In this document: positions 1-10,500 of the stretch, in pieces
Layout: each line of letters starts with the position of its first letter
Numbering within the stretch: the first letter of the stretch is position 1
Assembly (NCBI GenBank): GCA_004380135.1
Contig: QXCR01000011.1
Span: forward strand, 186,001-250,000
Length of the DNA stretch: 64,000 nucleotides
Reading direction: 5' to 3'
Source: Stemphylium vesicarium
Lineage: Eukaryota; Ascomycota; Dothideomycetes; Pleosporales; Pleosporaceae
The notes under the pieces: model-generated
The model's database searches: none
Told to the model about the DNA's origin: nothing
Seen by the model: only the letters and a program-made list of their open reading frames with translations
Program-made: the position numbers and the translations under genes

Positions 1-95
1 AGCTCCAGCACCTTGAGGCCAAGATCGAGGACTTCATCGCTGAGGAGATGGAGACCATGTTCGAGAAGGTCAAGGAGCGTGTCGCCAGCCAGTAA
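1..95 (+). CDS. C-terminal end of an unidentified protein (5' part outside window)
   Basis: An open frame runs in from the left edge and stops at TAA 93-95. The 30 visible residues are highly charged and look helical (LQHLEAKIEDF near the edge, FEKVKERVASQ at the end). Codon use is strongly C/G-ending, as in well-expressed genes of this window. Too little remains to name the family. It converges on the BTB-like gene whose stop is at 485. Confidence 0.7.
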   Translation, partial: LQHLEAKIEDFIAEEMETMFEKVKERVASQ

Positions 96-484
96 ATGGT
101 ATTATCGTGATGAATGACAAGATCCAAGAGGATCTTCTGCTATATGGAACGGAATGAATTGGGAACAGGCGTCATATTGAGGCGCGGTGCACACATGTTT
201 ATTATCTCTTTGGGCATAAGTTGATGCACTGTACTCTACTGGATCAATCGGTTACGGAACGCAAATGGAGGTAGACTGGATATCTGGAATGAATCTGCTC
301 ATCTCTACCAAACACTGATTTCATTCCCCATTGGTGAGGCTTTCTAACGCAGGCTCTTGTGATTCCAACGCGAATACCGGCCACTATGGCCAAATTTGCC
401 AACCCGTCACCCATGTGTGAGTCTAGCCCATAGACAGCAAGCAGCCTCCGAAACCACGCCCGCAACAACTGCAAGTATCATATC
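96..484. other. Intergenic, convergent 3' ends
   Basis: This stretch holds the 3' flanks of the left-edge gene and the BTB-like gene. I see no coding sequence or repeat in it. Confidence 0.5.
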
Positions 485-1420
485 TCACTTCTTAAGTCGT
501 CGCACCTCTGCGGCCTGCTTTTTGATGAGCTGATATGCAAACACTCCATGATGGCCTATGATCTCTTCGATGTGCTGATCCTCCAAAAGTGTCGCATGTG
601 CCACAATCGTACTACAGAGAACATCGCGCAAGCCTTGGTCTTCCTCTGGAGTTGACGAGAGCGCATATTCAAGTGCCGTAGGAAAGACGTCGTTGTCCCA
701 GTACCTGATACAAGACTGGCTGAATTTCTCGCCTGAGAGGAGCTTGAGGCCGGGGATGTCGTATTTGTCTGCCAGCTCATACATCTTGGCGTGCCGCAGG
801 AGGTCGTCTGGGGTTCCAACAGCTACGCCAGTGCACTCTTCGCAAATAAAAGTCGACAGTCTTTGCCCTCATCACACTTGCCATGAAGGTACATGCGGCG
901 GACTAAATAGTTCGGGTTTGAGCAGGTTCCAACCTGCTCACACGTGTGTGGAAATCTGCGGTGGTACTTGTCACGTCCTGACTGAACAGTCAAGGGAATA
1001 TGTCCTCCAACCTCTTTAGGTAGCTTGGGGTCGTACTCGCCTTCGTAGAGGAATTGGATGAGGAGTTTGATGAGCGATGGGTCGTCATTGGGGAGGTTTA
1101 CTATGCCTTCCGCGGCTTCCTGTCACAACTTGAATCAGCGCTTACCGTCCAAGGAACGACGTCAAGCCTCACGTAATGATCAATTTACCTTCCCGGCAAG
1201 GAAACGCTCTGCCCGTTTGAAGAACCCGCACTGCGAGCATACGACTGCCTTGTGCACCCTGTATTTGTCCGGGCCACATGTGACGACGAGATCTGAGTAG
1301 TCGCCCGAGGTGAGTAAACTGCCGGCTCAGGTGTTGATAAATGATTTATTTAATTATCTTTACCCGAGGCGCATACCTAGTGATATTCTTGATGAACTCG
1401 TCGCGGGCGAAATCGGCCAT
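485..1420 (-). pseudogene. BTB/POZ-domain protein gene with an apparent frame break
   Basis: Read on the minus strand from ATG 1420-1418. Exon 1 is 1420-1377, exon 2 is 1318-1189 and exon 3 starts at 1119. Exon 2 gives the start of a BTB domain (SGDYSDLVVTCGPDKYRVHK), and exon 3 continues it (EAAEGIVNL, LLIQFLYEGEYDP). A Cys-rich linker ends at KCDEGKDC. The reading then has to move by one base at the A-run 848-851 to reach CEECTGVAVGTPDDLLRHAK and MYELADKYDIPGLK, which lead to the stop at 485-487. This order matches fungal BTB proteins of about 250-300 aa, which act as protein-interaction adaptors, often for Cul3 ligases; that role is family knowledge. No canonical intron fixes the break, so it is either a disabled gene or a one-base sequence error. 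Confidence 0.72.
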
Positions 1421-2070
1421 ATTGTTGCTGAGCTAGAGCGTGAGCTCCGAGGCTCGTGTTGGGAAAGTCAGATGATCGGTGTTGATGGTTGAGGGTGGCC
1501 CTAGGTTTCCCCGCTGGTGCCTGCTGCTGCTTGTGGGCCCCTGGGGACTTTCAGCTCTCCCACTTACCATGCTCGCATTAAAGCCACGTTCTACAATTGC
1601 ATCAACACTTAGCTCTACCTCTGCCCCAGCCTGCAGACCGAATAGCGTTCTCCTTGGCGTCGCCAATCATCGTGACGATGCCTGCTAGTGCTAACTGCGG
1701 ACTAGATTTCCGCCACGAAGGGACGGTAAAGACTATCTCGATCCTTCATGGGATGCGGGAACGCGCTATATGAAGCGGCTGGAATGAGATACTCGTTGTC
1801 GGGTCAGAAGGTACATACACAGCCGCAGCTGAACCTACCAGATTAGCTAGGCCTGCATTGGCGTGATAGACGCCTGGCCCCAAACTTCAGAAGGTCTCGA
1901 ATCGCATATTTGATCCTACAAAAGCTATTCAATCCTCATTCCAGTAACTATATGCTTTTTCCTGAGGCGCCTGGATCTTTCCAGCGAGCTTTCTTGTGTT
2001 TTCGTGCATCCTCTTTGTTCCCTGAGCGTGCACGATGGTCACTCCATCGCCAACATGAAAACAATACCGC
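1421..2070. other. Intergenic between divergent BTB-like and membrane-protein genes
   Basis: A 650-base stretch between two divergent genes, both decayed. Short open frames occur on both strands, but none has a recognisable motif or convincing codon use. No repeat was seen. Confidence 0.45.
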
Positions 2071-4090
2071 ATGGTGGCCTCTTCTACCTCTGGGTCAAAG
2101 TTCTCCCGATTCTCGACACACTGGCACGAAAGCCATCGTGAGGCCGCCAAAGACTTCCGTGCACGATGGCGACGTTGCGGGCTCTGGCTGCTTGCTGGCA
2201 TATGGCTTACTGGCTTATTGACCTCACTCAGTCAATTGAGTTTCTCTAGAATTACGTTGCACGGTCTCTCTGCCTGTCTGCCCGATGGCAAATTCGGATT
2301 AGAGCCGTTGAATTATCGGTACTTTTCCAGCTCTGGGTTTTTTGAAATCACGTTAGGTTTTGGTAGTATGAGCTTCACAAAAGTGAAGGCTATAGACATC
2401 GTCTGGGACATTGTAGGTTTTCGGATCCCGTTCCCCATGCCCTATTAACCCTTTCTTAAACAAAGCTAACAAACTTCGAGCTAGTGGGACGCGGAGGTCA
2501 AGCAATTGTCGCTTACATCTCGTGGTATGTTTTCAAGAAATATGTAACTACTCCGATGGAAGTTACGTCTGTCACTTTCAGGACGTATCGGAAAATGTTT
2601 CTGTCGAATGGCTCCCTCCTTGCCGACATCCCACGCTTAATAAGCGACTTTCGTTCTCGACATGCACTACATTCCAAGCTTGCTATGAGCTTCGTAGTCT
2701 TCACGATGGCTTTCACACTGATTTTTCCTACCTTTGCTAGCGCTTTGGCCGGTTACAGCGCGAACGTTGATGTAATTGTGATCACCACAGAAGGAAACTA
2801 TGTTCCTTTCAGCTCATTCGAATTTGCTCAATTTATCATAAATGATGGTAGGAGGATAGGACTTGGCGATGATTATGTCGTAACAAACGCGGTTGTTCGA
2901 TGCAAGTATAGATATTTTCTCTCTTCGAAGTTTTCGAGCTGACGGAGTGTACACAGATGGTCCCGTAGATCAGGCTATACTGGATTATGGCTTTCCGATG
3001 TATAATTTTGACTACTGCAACTCCTTCCTTGATGCATATGAATCGATGAGCCCATCGCGGGACGGGTGCGATCTTCAGCTCAACGTTACACACTGTAAGA
3101 ATTGCTTCAGCGATAGGTGATCCGGCTTACTGATCTCGACACATAGACGTCCAACAATATGGTCTTTACGGGACAAATCAATCGAGCTCCAGCTTCATGG
3201 GTGAAAAATTGCTCTCTCCTGTCCTGAATATTTCGGCTCTCTACCTTCCATACGATCTAAGCTATAAAATCTTCGACATATCCCACCAAGAATAGGCAGA
3301 AATGCCGTTCTCAAACGAGTTTTCAATACGATGGAGGCATGGCAACATCACATACACCAGGAGCCAACTCGAAAAACGAGGCAAGTGCCAGGCCGTATTG
3401 GTATGCTGCACCCAATCAAAGTCTCCTAGGTTGCGCTGACCGAATCTGGATTACCAGTGAGGGTTCTCATTCATCCAGCTCTTCATCATGATCATCATCC
3501 TCCTCCTGATTTGGACGGTAGGAATGTACGTTATGTGGCTCCGATCACATAGTACGATGAAGAGGCGAGGAAGGACCGAAGTGGCAGGTGAAAACAAAGC
3601 CGTTTTCGAGCTGGCAGATGCGATGCGTCACCAGATGAGTGAACATACAGGAGAAGAAGGGGATGGCGCCTCCCCCATAACTGAAGAAACTCTCCATCGC
3701 CGCATCACGAAAGACTTACGCGGAGGATCCATTGCTTACACCACAGTATTACTTGCAAATGCAGACGCGGTCGAGAAGTGGACCTTGAAAGCCTGTATCA
3801 AGAGTAACAAGGCGACTACCTTTGTTATATTTTTGTTCGCTCTCTATGAAGCACTGGTCTTTTTCCTGTTCATATACAACTTTTTCGTGTTCATACACGT
3901 CGTGTTTTGTTCCGCGCTCCCAGTGACGTATTGGGTCGCCTTATATATCGGATCGACACGGAGGAGCCGCACTGTTATTTTCTTTTGGTCATTGATTGCA
4001 TTTGGTGTTCTGTCCGTGGCTATAATATTGCCACTGGTTGCGACGAATCAAGAATGGTTGTATGGGGGTTATTTTTATTCTTATCCTTAG
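2071..4090 (+). pseudogene. Multi-pass membrane protein gene disabled by two nonsense codons
   Basis: The predicted product resembles a family of large fungal membrane proteins of unknown function, as I recall them. Exon 1 is 2071-2412, with a TM near LWLLAGIWLTGLLTSL and the conserved-looking LSACLPDGKF, SGFFEITLGFG and KAIDIVWDI. Exon 2 starts at 2481 (LVGRGGQAIVAYISW). A later exon ends at 3094 (GTAAGA donor), and the next starts at 3147 (YVQQYGLYG). That exon runs to 3400 but is cut by TAG at 3293-3295 between NISALYLPYDLSYK and NITYTRSQLEKRGKC. After the 57-nt intron 3401-3457 the last exon opens with TGA 3458-3460, where I expect Trp before GFSFIQLF. It then encodes at least three more TM segments to the stop at 4090. 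The junction near 2880-2956 cannot be joined in phase with a good donor, which suggests a further indel. Confidence 0.72.
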
Positions 4091-4209
4091 ATTATTATAG
4101 CTCGCGACTGCATTATTCATTCCAAAGCTGTATGTAGACATTATCCAACACAAAGATACAATTTCATGATAACGGCCTTGCTCCACGGACCAAAACATGA
4201 AGAACAGAC

Positions 4210-4797
4210 TCAAAACTCCCCAGAGTTTGCCCCCCTCTCTGCAACCTTCGCCTCAATCTCTCTCTTGAACCACTGCACACTCTTCGCAACATTATCATAG
4301 AAACGCACACCATTCCAAACCTTCTCTTCCAACGCGCGTCGATCTAACGCCTCTAAATCTTCTTCATCAGGCACCGGTGTGTTCAGCGCTGGATACTCAT
4401 CTTCATCTTCATCCCCATCTTCATCTCCATCCCCATCTTCATCCCCATCACCACCACACTCTTCGTCCGCCCGTAGACTTTGGTACTCGCGGGAGAGTCT
4501 CGTATCATCCTCAAGCAAAGCAGCAAGGCGTTCCCGGAGAACACCCAAACCGTGAATGAGAACGTGTCTATGGAGGGTGGGGAGGACGTGGGTGGAGCGT
4601 GAAGAGGGGATGGAAGCGAAGAGCCACTCTTGAAAGCTTTGTTGCTGCGTGTAGAAGGTGTTTACGTCGATGCCCTCTGTGGGTTCTTGCTCGGCTGTTG
4701 GTGGCGACGGTGGTGATGGTGATGGAGAGCTCAGTGGAGAGCTTAGTGGAGAGCTCGATCGAGATGTTGGTGGCATGGCGGTGCTGATTAGCTGCAT
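4210..4797 (-). CDS. Hypothetical protein with acidic Asp/Glu/Gly repeat
   Basis: A single-exon protein of 195 aa from ATG 4797, or 188 aa from the second ATG at 4776. The first 30 residues are Ser/Pro-rich. A middle part (FYTQQQSFQEWLFASIP, VLRERLAALLEDD) looks helical. A Gly-Asp-Glu tract follows, built from GATGAAGATGGGGATG-type repeats. The C-terminal part (ALEEKVWNGVRFYDNV, WFKREIEAKVAERG) is again helical. A TATATAA box lies only 25 nt upstream of the first ATG, so transcripts starting 25-40 nt downstream of it would favour the second ATG. I do not recognise the family. The repeat may vary in length between strains. Its 3' end converges on the membrane-protein pseudogene 120 bases away. 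Confidence 0.6.
   Translation of the reverse strand: MQLISTAMPPTSRSSSPLSSPLSSPSPSPPSPPTAEQEPTEGIDVNTFYTQQQSFQEWLFASIPSSRSTHVLPTLHRHVLIHGLGVLRERLAALLEDDTRLSREYQSLRADEECGGDGDEDGDGDEDGDEDEDEYPALNTPVPDEEDLEALDRRALEEKVWNGVRFYDNVAKSVQWFKREIEAKVAERGANSGEF
4396..4455. repeat. Short tandem repeat, CATCTTCATCCC type, inside the coding region
   Basis: Imperfect 6- and 12-bp units of CATCTTCATCTC/CATCCC on the plus strand encode the Asp-Glu-Gly tract of the minus-strand protein. The plus-strand translation is His/Leu-rich and is only a shadow. Confidence 0.85.
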
Positions 4798-4821
4798 GTT
4801 GTTGGGTTTGGGTTTGACTGC

Positions 4822-4828
4822 TTATATA
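4822..4828 (-). promoter_or_regulatory. TATA box of the acidic-repeat protein gene
   Basis: TATATAA on the minus strand, 25 nt upstream of ATG 4797 and 46 nt upstream of ATG 4776. Confidence 0.5.
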
Positions 4829-4864
4829 GGTCCCGGGTCTTTCATTATGATAGATCGTTCGGGG

Positions 4865-4916
4865 TAGGTCTGCGTTGAACGAAGATCTTTTGGAATAGGT
4901 CCACGTGGAACGAGGA
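4865..4916. repeat. Imperfect 21-bp direct repeat in promoter region
   Basis: TAGGTCTGCGTTGAACGAAG at 4865 and TAGGTCCACGTGGAACGAGG at 4896, starts 31 bases apart, match at most positions. They lie just upstream of the TATA box of the minus-strand gene, so they could be paired regulator sites. That role is inference. Confidence 0.5.
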
Positions 4917-5577
4917 ATATGATGGGAAGGAGTGGAGACATGTGGAAGGCTGTGGCATGTTTGACACTATCAGTCCATGAGCAATGGGTGAAGTGGTATC
5001 AAAGGCTTATGGTAACGAGGCATTACGTATCACATGACAGTAGCCGGAAGTTCAGGTTCAAAAGCAGTCTATTGCATTTTCTTGCTCGCTCTCATCGCGT
5101 TGACCAGGTATTTGTTGGACGAGACAAGAAAGGAGATAGAAAAAACGAGAGAAGAGAAAGGAACAAAAAGAAGAGTAAAATATGCTAAGCCTACCCGCTA
5201 AAACCGCTGATAACCCATTTATCTGATAGTAAAACCAACAAAACGCCATGCCGGATCTCAAATGCCACACCTTCAAGCGCCAGTTACAGTCCAGTTATGC
5301 AACATATTCATGCAGAGGTAACCGTGCGTGAGACACTAATTCTTTCCAGTCAATTGACTTGCCAGCGAACCTGCGCAGCATGAAGCTCTTGCATCGCCAT
5401 CCTCTCCTCTAGACCCGCGCGGAAACGTGCGCTACGCTGCGCCAAACGTAATGTGCGCTGCGGACGTGTATCCAAGGGTACACGGCGGGCCACAATATGT
5501 CGCTTAACACGTCTGGCAGGCGGCGACCGCGAGCTAACAGAGGCGATTGCGCCATCATGCGTGACCATGCCCGTGTT
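4917..5577. other. Intergenic, with a weak Arg-rich open frame
   Basis: On the minus strand an open frame at 5568-5350 (72 aa) begins 10 nt after the ubiquitin-ligase stop codon. It is Arg- and Ala-rich (RRVPLDTRPQRTLRLAQRS). It could be 3' UTR, a separate small gene or an alternative last exon of the ligase. I cannot decide, and give the frame itself about 0.2 probability of being coding. The rest shows nothing recognisable. Confidence 0.3.
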
Positions 5578-7274
5578 CTACACTAGGTCGACGTTGAACT
5601 TCCAGTTGCCTGTATATCAGTTAGTAATAGTTCAATAAGGCTCTTACGAGACTGGATCACTTACCGAGCTTGAGGTTTTCCGCCGTATCGTTCAGCAAGA
5701 TGATGCGACGCTTGGTGCAGTATGAGGTCTTGTCGAGAATGTCGACCTTCAGTTCCTTCAACTGGTCGATGGGCTTCTCGAACATCTCACTGAGGTTTTC
5801 AACGGCCATTTCTAAATCCTTCTGGTTATCCTCAAAGATTTCGGTAAGATTGTTTCGCGCGAGATAGTAAGCAAAGGCGTAGGTCCATTTGAGAACCTGT
5901 CGACACTGTTGGAGTGCTTGCGACGCTTGATCCAGGAATTGCACCTCGATCCACGACATGCCTGAAGAGTTTTGTAGCTGTTGCATCTTCTTCTCCGTCT
6001 TAAGGTAAAGGTCCTTGTCTAGCTTGGCAGATTGTTCGTGGTTCGCAAAGCGGTTGTAGTAGTGAAGGTATCGTTCCAGCGACTGTCGAGACTTAGCTTG
6101 CGCGTCGCGCGCCTCTGATCCGCTCTTCTCTTCGAAACGATTGCAGTTGTACCAGCTTGTGCCGTGTTCAGACCACTTGCCCATGCACATCCAACAGAAC
6201 TCGTTGCGGCACTTGCGGCATGTCATGTGGTTGCAGCCTCCATTTTTCTCTATCGTAGAGTTGCAGTTGGGGCATTCTTTCGTGTTGGCTGATATCCAGT
6301 TTGCCGTTTCTGAATCGTCCTCGCACTTTTTGACCCATTTCTTCACCAAGGCACAGGGTGCCGGCTGGTGGTTGTTCAATGTGCAACCAAAGCAGAAGTC
6401 GTGACCACAGTCGCAGTGTACCGTAGGCACGATCTTGGTGAGCTCCTTGCTCTTTACTGAGCATTCGACGGCGTATTTGCAATCGGGCGCAGGGCACCAT
6501 TTCAGGTTCTCTTTATCGTCGACGTAGGTTCGCGTGAGAAGGACGTGGTACCTGTACTTGTTAGCGGTGTCGTGGGAAAGTGAGGCGACTAGTGACGTAC
6601 CTCTCATGGAGGTCTGCTGTAACAAGAAGGTCTAGCGATTTGGAGTCGACTATCCGAGTGCAGCCCTCACCAGGGCAGCGTATCCTGGCGGCCTCTCCTT
6701 CATCTTGAATTTTAGTACCAAGATACTGCCTGTAGCAGTCCAGGCAGAAGCGGTGGCCGCACTTCATGGCAAAGGTGTCCATGTTGGCGTCGTCGTCGCA
6801 GCAGATGTCGCAGGCAAAGCCCTTGATCTTCTCGAGCTTGGGTGGGTTGGAGGTAGAATCCTGGCCGAGTCCTGCTGTCTCCAAGACGTCCTCAGTCTTT
6901 TCCATATATTGATCGATCAAGCGCTCTTTGTTCCATCGCAAGTGTCGGAGGAGGATAGCGGCGGCTTCGGGTGGTTGGCCGAGGATGCTCGATACCTCGT
7001 CGACCTGCTTGTCCTGCTGTGCCTGGATTTGTATGGGGTCGAAGACTTTGAAATCGACCTCGTAGGACTGTTTACTGGGCTTGATGTCCTTGTCTTGTGT
7101 CTCGAAGCCCACGTCGTCTTGGTCCATGTCAAAGTCGGAGTCTACCAGCAGTCAGTATACATATAAGCGGAAATAGATGGTGGTCTACGCACCGTCTTCT
7201 AGGCCCATGTCGCTGTCCTGGTCGTCAAAGTCATCGCCGCTCATGGAGCTATTGAAGTCGTCGTCGGAGTCCAT
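5578..7274 (-). CDS. Ariadne-type RBR E3 ubiquitin ligase
   Basis: Exons 7274-7193, 7141-6601, 6551-5665 and 5609-5578 give 513 aa, close to the usual Ariadne/HHARI length. Residues 1-35 are very acidic (MDSDDDFNSSMSGDDF). A UBA-like helical part follows (VSSILGQPPEAAAILLRHLR). RING1 begins near Cys138 (FACDICCDD, MKCGHRFCLDCYRQYL). IBR follows (WCPAPDCKYAVEC, CDCGHDFCFGC), then Rcat (ECPNCNSTIEKNGGCNHMTC). Cys314 in GGCNHM is the expected catalytic cysteine that takes ubiquitin from E2. The C-terminal helical region is the Ariadne domain. Members autoinhibit and are activated by neddylated cullins (family knowledge). The frame stays open about 98 codons upstream of ATG 7274 but has no ATG there, so 7274 is used. 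Confidence 0.93.
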
Positions 7275-8246
7275 CTTGTCGGGCTCGGTTGCGGGGGTGT
7301 CTGGGAGGTGGACGGCGGCGTCGTTCTGTGCCTTTTTGTGGGGAGGCTCTTCTGCGGGACTGAGGTAGCTTGCCTCGTCAGCCTTCCGCTTGCGAGAAGT
7401 AATGGAAGGCGTCTTGGTTGAGCGTGTCCCGCCTGATGACGGAACACTAGGCTGCGGCGGCGAGGAGGGAGTGACTGCGATGACAGCTGATAAGGCTTCA
7501 GGCACGTGTGCAGAGAGGCGGGGCAGGCGGGCGGCAGATTCAGGGTATTGGTCAGCGAGACAGAACACAAGAAAGAGGTGAGGGAGTTGGGGTCGAAGGT
7601 TGAGCGCAGTTGTAGTCGTGGATGCGGGCAGAGAGGGCTGTGGTTGGCTCAGCCTCTAGGGTCGGGCTGACGTAAAGAGGCAACAACAGCGCGCCTCCGG
7701 AACTTGGCCGCGCTTCACTGGTGTGGCGTGTCAACTAGGCAAACACGGGCTTTGACTGTCCCTTTGGACTGCAGTCCCCTTTTGAATCCTCTGCTGCAAC
7801 CTGCAACTCCTGCAGTAGTTTATCTATTCTCTACCACGGCTCAATCCTCCATGCATCCGTCACGCAACACGCGCTCCTGACGGCTGATACCAAGCCACTC
7901 GTGCTTTTGCGTTTCACCATCATGTGTGGTAAAGCGCTGCGCGATCCCCTATGCCCATGAGCTCCTAGTATTTGTTGTCGCTTTATCTTGCCCCAATTTC
8001 TTTTGTTGGGGTTTGCTGTTCGAGAAACCCCAGAGAAAGCATGACCTTTCGCGTCATCGCTCCGCTGAACAACACCTTCAGTGCGGCGGCGGCCAAAAAG
8101 GAACGCGACCGCACCATGACGCACGTGTCAGATGGCACGCAACGAATTACATCAGCAAATCACGCCTTTGCAAACATGCACCCATGCCGTCTGTAATATT
8201 AGACGTGAATCGTTGACTGCATTTCCGTAATTTCATCCATGACCAT
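7275..8246. other. Promoter/5' region of the RBR ligase gene; no other gene seen
   Basis: This holds the 5' flank of the ligase gene and the 3' flank of the eIF2B-epsilon gene. The in-frame extension 7275-7568 upstream of the ligase ATG is coding-like (SRKRKADEASYLSPAEE). It begins at a GTG and has no ATG. Confidence 0.5.
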
Positions 8247-10500
8247 CTAATCATCCTCTTCGCTCTCTTCCTCCTCACTCTCGTCTTCACTCTCCTGCTG
8301 CAAAAATTCAATCAGCGACTTGGTCTTCTCCCTCACCTTGGCCATCTCTGCGTTCTCTGTGCTCTTTTCATCCTCCCACCACTGCAGCATACCATCCTCC
8401 TCAATAGAGTCCAACTCGACTAGCTTTGTCGCTGCACTGAGCAAGATACCATCACCATTCTCCTTGTTGCTGAGATCTGCTTGTAGCAATAACATAAAGT
8501 CGATCTGATCAACCTTGCTTTGTGCATTCTTGTCGAAAATGGAGCGGTCAATGAGCTCCCTGTGCTGCCCAAACACCTGTGCCACGGCACTCTTGACCGC
8601 TTCACCAGACTTGGTGAGTTGAGTGACGCGCTTGACAAATGAAGATACGACCGCACGCCTGACTTGATGGTCCGAGGCATTGGTACTCATGCGGAGTGCT
8701 GTGAGTTCCAGCTGGATGTTGGCAGATTCATGACCCTCAACCAATGAGTCGTATATACTGGCCGAAGCATCGTGATCGAAGTTTGCCGCGTGTTGGCTGT
8801 CGGCAGAGCCTACCGAAAGGAAACTGCTTGTTGCTGATCTCTCATGGCGCTCACCACCAAAGTCGTCTTCTGAGTCGGAGTTCAGTGTAGAAATCGACTC
8901 GTTGGAAAAGTTGTACACTGGGTGCGTTAGCAGATATAGGAAACCCGTCAAAACTCGACTTACTTGGCCCCTTGGTGACAAGTCCGTCAACAAGCTCGTC
9001 TTCGTCGTCCTCGTCTGAGTCGTGGAACTCGAAGCCGTTGCCCTTTTCGCCAACAATCGTAGGGTCCGGGTCGCCCCGAACGACCTCTTCGCCTTCCTCC
9101 TTTCTTCGTTTCGTTCTTGTAATCCTGTGTTCTCCCCGGATCGTCATGTCATCACCAATGCCAACTCCGTACGATATCAGCGCACCAGCCTCTATTGTGC
9201 ACCTCCGCCCTATCGCCACTTCGTTTGCAATGACCGCTTTGGTCACAGTGCTGCCGTCCGCTATGCTGGCGTAGTCCCAGATATAAGCCCCGTCAATCTT
9301 GACGTTTCGACCAATCTGACAATGTCTTCCAATGATACTGTTGGTGATGACGCTCTTGTCACCTACACTGGTGCCCCTTCCAATGACGGTCTTTGGCCCG
9401 ATAACACAGTCGCGCGCGAGAATAACGCCCTCCTCTTTGTATGTGTTGCGCTTTTGCAACCGATATGACTGTCCTTGAACCAAGTTGCTGTCGGGACATA
9501 ACGGGTATGCCCATCGCGAAACAATGTCCTTGCTAACCGAGTCGTATGCGTGGAGATTCCGTACTCTTGCCGCATAGTGGTCTGAGATAATGTGTGTGTG
9601 GAAGGTTTTGCCATTGAGCTCGTAGTCTTTCAACACGCTGTGTAGGAAGCCCTTTCGCGGCGCTTGGAAGTCGAAGTTGTCGCTCCACAAAGCCAATACT
9701 TCGGGCGTGCAGATGTCGATACCGCAGTCGATCAGGTCCTGGCGCACCTCGAGTTCTTGGTGGGTCGATAGTATCTCGGGGTCGATGGAGAGGTAGTGCG
9801 TCTGATCTCGGTTGGGCATATGCTCGAAGTGTAGACATCTCTCCTTCTGCGGATCAATGACAAAGACGGGGCTGGTTCCCTGGGCTTTCGTCCTGTGGTT
9901 CGTGCCAGCCTCGCGTAGCACCATGGTCATGATGGCGTTCTTGTCCTTTACTCGTCGTGCCCGATGCGCGGCGAGCGCAGACTCCAGCGGCAGGTTGCTG
10001 ACCACATCGCCATATACCAACAGGAAGTCCCCAACTAGCAGCCCTCTGCTGTCCAGATCGCGCATCGCATCTCCAATGGAATGCGATGTCGACTGGATGA
10101 GCTCTAGCCTCGAAAAGGGCGATGATTTGCTAGACCATTTCGAGGCCTTGATGTAGTCCTCCACCTGTTCCCTGTGTGCGCCGCAGTATACAAAGACTTC
10201 TTCCACGCCGGCGTTGGCGAGAAACTCAAACGTGTACTCGATGAGCGGGGTATTCGCGAGGGGCAGAAGACACTAACAAGTGTCAGCATGCGACTGGTGT
10301 ATTTCTGGGTGTGCGTACTCTTGGGTGTTCGAGTGTGAAGGGACTGAATCGGGTTTCGAAGGGATCCGCGAGTATCTACAAGGTCAGCACAATTTCGCCA
10401 ATGGACGCGTTGCGAGACGTACCACAGCCTGTAGCGGCTCATCGCGCTCCTCCTCGCCTGACTTGCCCTGGTTCTGCACTTTTTTCCCTTTCGGCGGCAT
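8247..10500 (-). CDS. GCD6: Translation initiation factor eIF2B, epsilon (catalytic) subunit
   Basis: Exons 10500-10423, 10375-10319, 10272-8964 and 8917-8247 give 704 aa, the usual length. This is the guanine-nucleotide exchange subunit that recycles eIF2-GDP and is the target of eIF2-alpha phosphorylation in general amino-acid control (yeast Gcd6). The N-terminal nucleotidyl-transferase-like domain starts at AVILADPFETRFSPFT and continues through NTPLIEYTFEFLANAGVEE. Left-handed hexapeptide repeats follow (CVIGPKTVIGRGTSVGDK, SIIGRHCQIGRNVKIDGAYI). An acidic hinge (DSDEDDEDE) leads to the C-terminal W2/HEAT domain, with aromatic/acidic boxes (LQWWEDEK) and an acidic tail (ESEDESEEEESEEDD). 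All splice phases agree. Gene symbol follows the yeast orthologue. Confidence 0.96.

Noticed and set aside
1433..2201. Minus-strand frames between the two left-edge genes
   Set aside because: No family motif, no consistent splice chain, and codon use unlike the genes nearby.
2848..2956. 109-nt intron (GTAGGA donor) to mend the membrane-protein frame
   Set aside because: It would remove a conserved-looking segment (RRIGLGDDYVVTNA), and the donor is poor. A one-base indel is as likely, and the two nonsense codons remain either way.
4377..4559. Plus-strand His/Leu-rich open frame
   Set aside because: It is the antisense of the acidic repeat in the minus-strand gene.
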